This document shows positions 1 through 6,377 of a stretch of 7,442 nt of DNA, in pieces. The stretch's first letter is position 1, and each line of letters begins with the position of its first letter. Position numbers and translations under genes: made by a program. The notes below the pieces were generated by a model. The model was not told the DNA's origin, did no database searches, and saw nothing but the letters and a program-made list of their open reading frames with translations. Source of the DNA: Mayfieldus sp038040285 (GTDB taxonomy: Bacteria > Actinomycetota > Thermoleophilia > Solirubrobacterales > 70-9); the NCBI GenBank assembly GCA_038040285.1, contig JBBPIN010000065.1, forward strand, positions 1 to 7,442, written 5' to 3'.

Positions 1-1856
<1,856 letters not shown>

Positions 1857-1863
1857 TGGGATT

Positions 1864-2376
1864 GTGAGCACGAAGACGAAGTCGGCAGGCACCCGGACAG
1901 CCGAGGTCGCGAGGAGCTATTTCGAGGCGGTCGGCCGGCGGGACCTCGACGCCATGGAGGCTCATTACGAGCCCGGTGGGGGTGGCCCGATTCACGGCTT
2001 GGTGGAGCTGCGGGTCGGCGACAACTATCGCCAATGGTTCGGCAACCTGTTCCGGGCCTTTCCCGACTGGAAGTTCGAGATCCTCGACATCGTCGCCGAG
2101 GGCGACCGGGCGGCGGTCGAGTGGCACGCCACCGGCACTTTCAGCGGTGACGCGCGCTTCGAGGGCATGGAGCCGAACGGAGCGTCGGTCGACGTCCAGG
2201 GCTGCGACGTGGTGACGATTCGCGGCGGCCGTCTCGTCGACAACCAGGCCTACACGAGCGGCACCGAGATCGCCCGTCAGCTCGGGGCGCTGCCGCCCCA
2301 GGGCTCGGCGGCCGAGCGAGCGATGACCGCGGCGCTGAACCTGAAGACGCGGGCCACCAAAGCCCTGCGCCGGTGA
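1864..2376 (+). CDS. SnoaL-like / NTF2-fold (ester cyclase-type) protein
   Basis: A 170-residue protein with GTG start at 1864, 7 nt after the preceding stop; a weak purine-rich GATGGG lies just upstream. The first ~25 residues (TAEVARSYFEAVGRRDLDAMEAHY) form the helical opening typical of NTF2-like proteins. Residues ~53-75 (NYRQWFGNLFRAFPDWKFEILD) and ~78-130 (EGDRAAVEWHATGTFSGD ... EPNGASVDVQGCDVVTIRGGRLVDNQAY) give the F/MPD and G-x-x-V-x-x-x-G-x-D-x-x-x-I-x-x-G-R-(I/L)-V pattern of SnoaL-like polyketide cyclase/ester cyclase relatives. A basic C-terminal tail (residues ~147-170) extends past the core. No polyketide genes are nearby, so a polyketide-cyclase role should not be assumed; most homologues of this kind are uncharacterised small-molecule-binding or isomerase-like proteins. 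It probably shares an mRNA with the upstream DUF255 gene, and its stop directly abuts a repeat element that likely terminates that transcript. Confidence 0.85.
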   Translation: MSTKTKSAGTRTAEVARSYFEAVGRRDLDAMEAHYEPGGGGPIHGLVELRVGDNYRQWFGNLFRAFPDWKFEILDIVAEGDRAAVEWHATGTFSGDARFEGMEPNGASVDVQGCDVVTIRGGRLVDNQAYTSGTEIARQLGALPPQGSAAERAMTAALNLKTRATKALRR

Positions 2377-2499
2377 TGTTGGGCCGGCGCGTTGCGCGCC
2401 GGCACATACTCTTGCGGCTGCTGCGCAGCCTGACATGCATGTGCCGGCGCCTTACGGCACCGGCTGAACACAAATGTCAGGCGGCGAAGCCGCCGCAAT
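2377..2499. repeat. Nested composite repeat (copy A): two-hairpin unit with an inverted copy of itself inserted in the linker
   Basis: Four hairpin modules occur in the order m1, m2 inverted, m1 inverted, m2. Forward m1 is 2377-2406, with 9-bp perfect arms at 2383-2391 and 2395-2403 around loop TTG. Forward m2 is 2474-2499, with arms GGCGGC 2480-2485 and GCCGCC 2489-2494. Between them, about 2411-2470 reads on the minus strand as a complete m1-linker-m2 unit. Its m2 hairpin is 2416-2421/2425-2430 (GGCTGC/GCAGCC) and its m1 hairpin is 2443-2451/2456-2464 with one mismatch. The inner unit's linker has the same length as in copy B at 5296-5353 and differs by one base. Its m2 arms differ from the standard arms by changes on both sides that keep pairing. 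The element starts right after the stop codon at 2376 and ends 2 nt before the stop of the opposing gene at 2502, so it probably acts as a bidirectional terminator. The mobility mechanism is unknown; it is REP/BIME-like in architecture only. Confidence 0.88.
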
Positions 2500-2501
2500 T
2501 G

Positions 2502-3075
2502 TCACGCGAACTCGCGGACTTCGTCGAGCGCAACCTGGCCGCCCACCTCGGCCGTTCCATCTCCAAGTGGCCGGGCGACCAGCACCGACCCCTGGCCCTG
2601 ATTGATTGTCACCGCACGCCCGAGTCGCGCGCACAGCGCAAGCGCCGCCGAGCCGGTGGCCTCGTCCTCTGGTATCCCGAACCCCGAAGCGAAGCCCCGC
2701 GCCCTGATCGTCCCGGCGTCGTCGTCGATCCAGGCCCAGGCGTAGGTCTCGTCGGCGTCGGTCGGCGGCCCGTCGAGGTCGCGAACCGCAGCGGGATCTG
2801 AGAGCTGCAGCGGCTGGAAACCCGGCGCGGCGCAGCAGCCAGGCGGTCCCGACCAGTGGATGCCCGGCGAACGGCAGCTCGGTCGCCGGCGTGAAGATCC
2901 GCAACTCCCCGCCCCTGCGATCGTCGACGAAGACCGTCTCGCTGTAGCCGAGCTCAGCTGCGATCTGCTGGCGCCGGGCGGCTGGGATCCCGGCAGCGTC
3001 GAGGAAGACACCGAGGGGGTTTCCCCACTCGCCATCCTCGTTGATGAAGACGCGGAGGACGTGGAGCCGCGTCAC
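2502..3075 (-). pseudogene. phzF-family (phenazine biosynthesis-like isomerase fold) gene, internally deleted and frameshifted
   Basis: GTG start at 3073-3075 with a GGGGAGCGGGGG stretch before it, 13 nt after the glnA stop. The first ~84 residues are a good PhzF-family N-terminus: LHVLRVF near residue 4, GNPLGVF near 19, GYSETVFVDD with the family's conserved Glu at 46, FTPATELPFAGHPLVGTAWLL near 61-82. After ARG-rich RRAG (about nt 2823) the frame is lost. Family sequence resumes in another minus-strand frame as QPLQLSDPAAVRDLDG, then YAWAWIDDDAG, EDEATGSAALALCARLGR and a C-terminal GGQVALDEVREF, ending at TGA 2502-2504. The two parts sum to ~190 residues. From memory of related short PhzF proteins, about 30 residues normally sit between TAWLL and the QLSDP-like segment (a ...TPAGEV...WI.ARPEWAP-like stretch). 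The lesion therefore looks like a non-multiple-of-three deletion, not a one-base sequencing error. The codons on both sides remain well preserved, which suggests recent decay. Confidence 0.8.
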
Positions 3076-3088
3076 CCCCGCTCCCCGC

Positions 3089-4441
3089 CTAGAGAATCGG
3101 CAGGAAGTTGTCGATCTCGTACGGCGTCACCTGGACGCGGTAGTCCTCCCACTCCTGGCGCTTGATCTCGATGAAACGTTGGAAGGTGTGCTCGCCGAGC
3201 GTCCGCAGCACCAGCTCCGACTCCGCCGCGATCTCGATCGCCTCCCCGAGCGTCTCCGGAAGCTGCTCGATACCGCGCTGCGACCGCTCCTCGGGCGACA
3301 GGTGGTAGAGGTTCTGCTCCATCGGCTCGGGCAGCTCATAGCCGTGCTCGATCCCCTCCAGCCCGGCGTGCAGCATGCCGGCGAAGCACAGGTAGGGATT
3401 CGAGGCCGGGTCCGGGCAGCGCAGCTCGGCGCGTGTGGCGCTCTCCTTGCCGGGGTGGTAGAGCGGGACGCGGATCAGCGCCGAGCGATTGCGGCGCGAC
3501 CAGGACAGATAGACCGGCGCCTCGAAGCCGGGCACCAACCGCTTGTAGGAGTTGACCCACTGCGCGAACAGCGGCGCGATCTCGCGTGCGTGCTTAAGCT
3601 GGCCGGCGATGAATGCCTTGGCGATGTCGGAGAGGAAGTACTGGTCGTCGGGGTCGAAGAAAGCGTTTGAATCTCCCTTGCTGAGCGATTGGTGGACGTG
3701 CATGCCGGAGCCGTTCTCGCCGAACAGCGGCTTCGGCATGAAGGTCGCGTACCAGCCGTACTTCATCGCGTACTCCTTGACCACGATCCGGTAGGTCATG
3801 CAGTCGTCGGCCATCTTCAGCGCGTTCGCGTAGCGCATGTCCACCTCGTGCTGGGATGGACCGACCTCATGGTGCGTGTACTCGACGTGGATCCCCATCT
3901 TCTCCAGCGCCAGCACGGTCTCGCGGCGAACGTCGGAGCCCGCGTCCAGGGTCGTGAGGTCGAAGTAGCCGCCGTCGTCGAGCACCTCCGGGGTGCCGGT
4001 CTCCGGCTTGGCGGACCGAAAGTAGAAGTACTCCAGCTCCGGCCCCACGTTGTAGGCGTCGAATCCGAGCTCCTTGGCCCGGTCCACGGCACGGCGCAGG
4101 ATCCAGCGCGGGTCGCCCTCGTAGGGGTCGCCGCCGGGCACCCGGATGTCACAGAACATCCGCGCCACCGCGTTCTCCTCCTCCGGCCGCCAGGGGATGA
4201 GCGCGAAGGTCTCCGGGTCCGGCATCGCGATCATGTCGGACTCCTCGATCGGGTTGAACCCGGTGATCGAGGAGCCGTCGAAGCCCATGCCGCCCTCAAA
4301 GGCGTCGTCGAGGTCCTGGGCATTGATCGAGAAGCTCTTCAGCTGGCCGAGCACGTCGGTGAACCAGAGCCGCACGAAACGGACGTTGCGCTCCTTGGCG
4401 ATCTCGAGGACGTCGCTGGCGGTCTTCGGCTGATCGGCCAT
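3089..4441 (-). CDS. glnA: Glutamine synthetase, type I
   Basis: ATP-dependent ligation of ammonia to glutamate; cytosolic dodecamer in this family. The ATG at 4439-4441 gives 450 residues and is preceded by AAGGAGAG about 8 nt upstream, so it is chosen over an upstream in-frame ATG at 4501 that lacks this signal. Motifs in order: RFVRLWFTDVLG (21-32), MGFDGSS (52-58), EESDMIAMPDP (67-77), ELEYF with metal-ligand Glu (135-139), HHEVGPSQHE (190-199), GENGSGMHVHQSL (241-253), NSYKRLVPGFEAP (297-309), NRSALIRVP (318-326) and RCPDPASNPYL (341-351). The length and lack of the ~25-residue insertion fit a GSI-alpha-like or GlnA2-like enzyme rather than the adenylylated GSI-beta class. A tyrosine sits in NLY (379) but that alone does not show adenylylation. 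In the GFNPIEESDM segment, Pro64 occupies the place of Arg62 of B. subtilis GS, the glutamine feedback-inhibition residue. It is followed after 13 nt by the broken phzF-family gene. Confidence 0.97.
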   Translation of the reverse strand: MADQPKTASDVLEIAKERNVRFVRLWFTDVLGQLKSFSINAQDLDDAFEGGMGFDGSSITGFNPIEESDMIAMPDPETFALIPWRPEEENAVARMFCDIRVPGGDPYEGDPRWILRRAVDRAKELGFDAYNVGPELEYFYFRSAKPETGTPEVLDDGGYFDLTTLDAGSDVRRETVLALEKMGIHVEYTHHEVGPSQHEVDMRYANALKMADDCMTYRIVVKEYAMKYGWYATFMPKPLFGENGSGMHVHQSLSKGDSNAFFDPDDQYFLSDIAKAFIAGQLKHAREIAPLFAQWVNSYKRLVPGFEAPVYLSWSRRNRSALIRVPLYHPGKESATRAELRCPDPASNPYLCFAGMLHAGLEGIEHGYELPEPMEQNLYHLSPEERSQRGIEQLPETLGEAIEIAAESELVLRTLGEHTFQRFIEIKRQEWEDYRVQVTPYEIDNFLPIL

Positions 4442-4524
4442 CGCTGCTTCTCTCCTTGCGTTGGTGACAGGGCCCCGGAAGGGGCGGAAGAGGCGAAACA
4501 TAGCCGTACGCGCCAGTGCCCGGG

Positions 4525-4556
4525 CAGCGGGTCGCCCCTGTGAACCGCTGGGCGAC
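4525..4556 (-). other. Mutually exclusive hairpins in the glnA leader
   Basis: Two perfect stems overlap here: arms 4531-4537/4550-4556 (GTCGCCC/GGGCGAC, 7 bp) and arms 4525-4530/4545-4550 (CAGCGG/CCGCTG, 6 bp). They interleave and share base 4550, and the connecting loops are too short for a normal pseudoknot, so they would compete. They fall inside the predicted glnA leader. No known riboswitch class was recognised, and chance is possible at this GC content. Confidence 0.3.
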
Positions 4557-4565
4557 TCTTCACGT

Positions 4566-4594
4566 ATTTAATCGTGCCCAGAAAGGCCCGGCAA
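4566..4594 (-). promoter_or_regulatory. Candidate glnA promoter
   Basis: On the minus strand, TTGCCG (4594-4589) and TTAAAT (4571-4566) are separated by exactly 17 bp, each matching the sigma-70-type consensus at 4 of 6 positions. Transcription would begin near 4558 and give a ~115-nt leader before the glnA ATG. This is a pattern match only. A second, weaker possibility is TATACC (4627-4622), which lacks a recognisable -35 and would rely on an activator at the adjacent repeat array. Confidence 0.4.
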
Positions 4595-4625
4595 CCGGGC
4601 TTGCAAGGCACCCGTGAACGCGGTA

Positions 4626-4688
4626 TAACTTACTCCCCGTAAGTTACCGGCTAAAAGTGAAGTAACGGGCGAGTAAAGACTCTGTAAA
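4626..4688. promoter_or_regulatory. Operator-like array: 8-bp-arm palindrome plus 11-bp-phased GTAA(A/C) boxes
   Basis: A perfect inverted repeat TAACTTAC (4626-4633) / GTAAGTTA (4639-4646) surrounds TCCCC. From it runs a series of near-identical pentamers on the plus strand: GTAAG 4639, CTAAA 4651, GTAAC 4662, GTAAA 4673, GTAAA 4684. The spacings are 12, 11, 11 and 11 bp, so all lie on about one face of the helix. Tandem pentamers at 11-bp spacing are how OmpR-family regulators bind; actinobacterial GlnR uses GTnAC-N6-GaAAC pairs, which these boxes resemble but do not match exactly. The array lies between glnA and the AhpD-like gene and ends 29 bp before the latter's ATG, so it could control either or both. 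Confidence 0.55.
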
Positions 4689-4717
4689 GCCAAAACCCGC
4701 CCCCGGCAGAGACAAGG

Positions 4718-5290
4718 ATGACCGTGACAGTAAAGACAGAAGTCAGCCGTTTCCACATCCACGACGAGCTCACCGCCCCCGACGAGAGCGCCCCGATCCT
4801 GAAGAGCATCCAGGCCGGCGGCGCGGCCGTCTCCAAGTTCGTCGGCGTGCTCGCCGGCGCTCCGGCGGTGCTGCGTGCCTACACCCGAATGCGCACCGAG
4901 CTTCGCCACGGCGTGCTACCGCAGACGACCCGCGAGCGGATCGCGCTGGCGGTTGCCGAGCGCCGCGACGATGCCTACAGCATCGCCCAGCACGCCAAGT
5001 CGGCCCGGGCCTCCGGGCTCGGCCTCGACGAGGTCTCGCGGGCCCGCAGCTTCACCTCGGCCGACCCGCACGAGGCGGCGCTGCTCGACTACCTGAAGGC
5101 GACGCTGGACAGCGACGGTTATCCGCCGGCGCATCTCCATGAGGAAGCACGGGAGGCTGGCTGGAGCGACGAGGAGATCCTCGAGGCGGTCGCCCACCTG
5201 GCGCTGAACGAGTTCCAGAGCCTGATCGCAAGCGCCGCGGCGCTGCCCAAGGACCAGGCGACCCCTCGGGTCTTGCCCTCGGCCGCCTAA
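4718..5290 (+). CDS. AhpD-like / carboxymuconolactone decarboxylase-fold protein lacking the redox cysteines
   Basis: A 190-residue, all-helical protein with ATG at 4718; the preceding ACAAGG is very close to the start, so the ribosome-binding signal is poor. The segment TTRERIALAVAERRDDAYSI followed by AQHAKSARASGLG (residues 70-102) aligns with the AhpD/CMD signature, in which a glutamate-containing helix is followed by C-x-x-C-x-x-x-H. Here the two cysteine positions are Asp85 and Ser88, while His92 is retained. The whole protein contains no cysteine. A second family-typical region is AGWSDEEILEAVAHLALNEFQSLI (147-170). Peroxidase activity of the AhpD type needs the CxxC pair, so this protein probably does something else or has lost redox function. 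It is divergent from glnA, sharing its control region with the phased array. It ends 5 nt before the simple copy of the repeat. Confidence 0.85.
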   Translation: MTVTVKTEVSRFHIHDELTAPDESAPILKSIQAGGAAVSKFVGVLAGAPAVLRAYTRMRTELRHGVLPQTTRERIALAVAERRDDAYSIAQHAKSARASGLGLDEVSRARSFTSADPHEAALLDYLKATLDSDGYPPAHLHEEAREAGWSDEEILEAVAHLALNEFQSLIASAAALPKDQATPRVLPSAA

Positions 5291-5295
5291 ATGGG

Positions 5296-5353
5296 TGTTG
5301 GCCGGCGCGTTGCGCGCCGGCACAGGCATGTCAGGCGGCGTAGCCGCCGCAAT
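5296..5353. repeat. Composite two-hairpin repeat (copy B, simple unit); likely bidirectional terminator
   Basis: Module 1: perfect 9-bp arms 5301-5309/5313-5321 with loop TTG, flanked by TGTTG and ACA. Module 2: arms GGCGGC 5334-5339 and GCCGCC 5343-5348 inside a 26-nt block, 5328-5353, that is identical to 2474-2499 except for one loop base. The unit starts 5 nt after the upstream plus-strand stop and ends 2 nt before the stop of the minus-strand gene, filling the convergent gap. The hairpins suit factor-independent termination in both directions, although no long T tract follows. Confidence 0.88.
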
Positions 5354-5355
5354 AT

Positions 5356-6117
5356 CTAGAGCCCGCGCTGGTCGCTGCCGCGCTGGGCGACCGCGTAGCG
5401 GAGCGTTGTGGAGGTCGTTACGCCGAGCGCCTGCGCGGTGGCGCTTGTGAGGTCGAACGTGTAGCCAGCCGCGTACGGCCCGCGATCGATAACACGGGCG
5501 ACGATGGAATGCCCGTGATAGGCGAGCGTCACCTTGGTCCCGCAGGGCAAGGACTTGTGCGCGACGCCGAGCGTCGTCTGGCGGAGCACCTTCCCGCAGG
5601 CCGTCTGGTTGCCGTAAAAGCCAGGCCCGTACCAGGTGGCGCCGGCCCGGTCCATCGAGTGGACCAGCGCCGAACTGGTCGACTTGTTGACGACGCCGGT
5701 GGTCGGCAGGCCCGCCTCGCCCTGGAACTCCTTCACGGCTCCCTTTGTCGGCGCCTCGAAGACGGTGCTGAGGTGGACGCCCGACGCATAGCTCTTCGAC
5801 TTCACGATCCCGTTCAGGACCTGGACGTCGTCGCCCTCCATGCCGACGTTCAGCACCCGCGAACCGAACCCCGTCATCGCGTCCGGGGGCGCCGGCGGCG
5901 TCAGCGTCGGGGAGGTGTCGCCGCTTCCGGAGGCAGTGCCGCCGCCGGTCCCAACGCCTCCGCTGGCCGCGTGGGCCGACGCCGCCGCCACGACCAGCGT
6001 GAAGACCGCGAGCAGCAGCGCCCACAGCGCATGACGATCTGGGCGCCGCCCGCGCGCACTGCTCTCCCGATTGAAGTTGTCACCCGCTCGCCAACGGCGG
6101 GGCATGCGTTCGTTCAT
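5356..6117 (-). CDS. Secreted peptidoglycan-binding, RlpA-like double-psi beta-barrel protein
   Basis: A 253-residue protein with ATG at 6117 and TAG at 5356-5358. The N-terminus is basic, followed by a hydrophobic segment (about 29-45) and an AHA-A cleavage site near residue 50, so it is exported. A Gly/Ser/Thr/Pro linker (51-80) leads to a peptidoglycan-binding domain type 1 (about 87-151; GMEGDDVQVLNGIV ... AVKEFQGEAGLPTTGVV). The C-terminal barrel starts at ATWYGPGFYG (160-169) and continues with GVAHKSLPCGT (184-194) and VIDRGPYAAGYTFDLT (209-224). Compared with lytic-transglycosylase RlpA, the His (187) and Asp (211) are kept but the NGE glutamate position is Lys176. The only two cysteines, 174 and 192, flank this site and could form a disulfide. 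It probably remodels or binds peptidoglycan outside the membrane. A c-di-AMP riboswitch sits immediately upstream. Met5 is a possible alternative start. Confidence 0.9.
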   Translation of the reverse strand: MNERMPRRWRAGDNFNRESSARGRRPDRHALWALLLAVFTLVVAAASAHAASGGVGTGGGTASGSGDTSPTLTPPAPPDAMTGFGSRVLNVGMEGDDVQVLNGIVKSKSYASGVHLSTVFEAPTKGAVKEFQGEAGLPTTGVVNKSTSSALVHSMDRAGATWYGPGFYGNQTACGKVLRQTTLGVAHKSLPCGTKVTLAYHGHSIVARVIDRGPYAAGYTFDLTSATAQALGVTTSTTLRYAVAQRGSDQRGL

Positions 6118-6126
6118 AGCCTCTTT

Positions 6127-6250
6127 CTGAGCGCTTACGGGGTTAGCTGACGGGCTCGCGCTGAAAGAGCTGCGCTACGCGGCAGATGCCGGCGATTCGC
6201 CCCAACCAGGTGGGTCCCCCGCTCCCCGCGGTATGTGGCGGGGACTCAGC
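6127..6250 (-). ncRNA. c-di-AMP (ydaO/yuaA-type) riboswitch
   Basis: Read on the minus strand, the region has the conserved ydaO landmarks in order: GAGCGGGGGACCCA (about 6224-6211), TTGGGGCGAATCGCC (about 6206-6191) and CCCGTCAGCTAACCCCGTA (about 6154-6136). A short closing stem can form from CTGAG (6249-6245) and CTCAG (6131-6127). Riboswitches of this class sense cyclic di-AMP and, in actinobacteria, commonly precede secreted cell-wall hydrolases and RlpA-like genes, as here. The closing stem ends about 10 nt from the ATG at 6117, leaving no space for an intrinsic terminator. This suggests control at translation initiation. Exact ends are estimated. Confidence 0.92.
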
Positions 6251-6266
6251 GGATGAAAGTCGCGGC

Positions 6267-6275
6267 ATCCTAGCA
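6267..6275 (-). promoter_or_regulatory. Extended -10 promoter for the riboswitch/RlpA-like transcript
   Basis: The minus strand reads TGCTAGGAT, an extended -10 (TGN) joined to TAGGAT, a common actinobacterial -10 form. Transcription would begin near 6260, some 10 nt before the riboswitch aptamer, which is the position expected if the whole aptamer is transcribed. No good -35 is visible at 16-18 bp spacing, which is compatible with an extended -10. Confidence 0.55.
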
Positions 6276-6278
6276 AAG

Positions 6279-6310
6279 GTACTTACGCCTAATACGCAGT
6301 ACTTAGTACT
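6279..6310. promoter_or_regulatory. Repeated GTACTTA with an AGTACT doublet, possible operator
   Basis: GTACTTA occurs at 6279-6285 and again at 6299-6305, 20 bp (two helical turns) apart. The second copy lies in AGTACTTAGTACT (6298-6310), two copies of a self-complementary hexamer separated by one base. The block lies just upstream of the riboswitch promoter and about 70 bp before the divergent dehydrogenase start, where a regulator could act on both. No specific regulator is recognised. The remaining 6311-6377 holds only a C-rich/G-rich stretch, with no clear ribosome-binding site. Confidence 0.35.
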
Positions 6311-6377
6311 CCGCCACAAACGCCACGAACTTCTCCCCCGCCCCTTCTGGGGGTGCCGCGAATATCCTGCCGCGGCG

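Noticed and set aside
2277..2498. Small open frames across the repeats encoding a shared PARNAPA-like peptide
   Set aside because: The shared peptide comes from the hairpin repeat itself at both sites; frames run into neighbouring genes antisense and have no start signal.
4442..4501. N-terminal extension of GlnA from an upstream in-frame ATG at 4501
   Set aside because: The extra 20 residues are Arg/Phe/Pro-rich and unlike any GlnA start, while the ATG at 4441 has AAGGAGAG in front and matches the usual N-terminus.
3689..4543. Plus-strand open frame opposite glnA (284 codons)
   Set aside because: It is fully antisense to a clear glnA, with low-complexity Val/Gly/Arg/His composition and no recognisable motif.
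4501..4717. Glutamine riboswitch upstream of glnA
   Set aside because: No glnA-RNA core motif was recognised, and that class is known mainly from cyanobacteria and marine metagenomes.
4916..6025. Long minus-strand open frame of 369 codons
   Set aside because: It crosses the AhpD-like gene antisense, the repeat and the RlpA-like gene out of frame. Its Arg/Ala/Gly/Pro-rich composition is typical of shadow frames in high-GC DNA.
6186..6377. Longer SDR start at 6186, adding 64 residues
   Set aside because: The extension runs antisense through the riboswitch and its promoter, and SDRs start directly at the first strand before TGxxxGxG.
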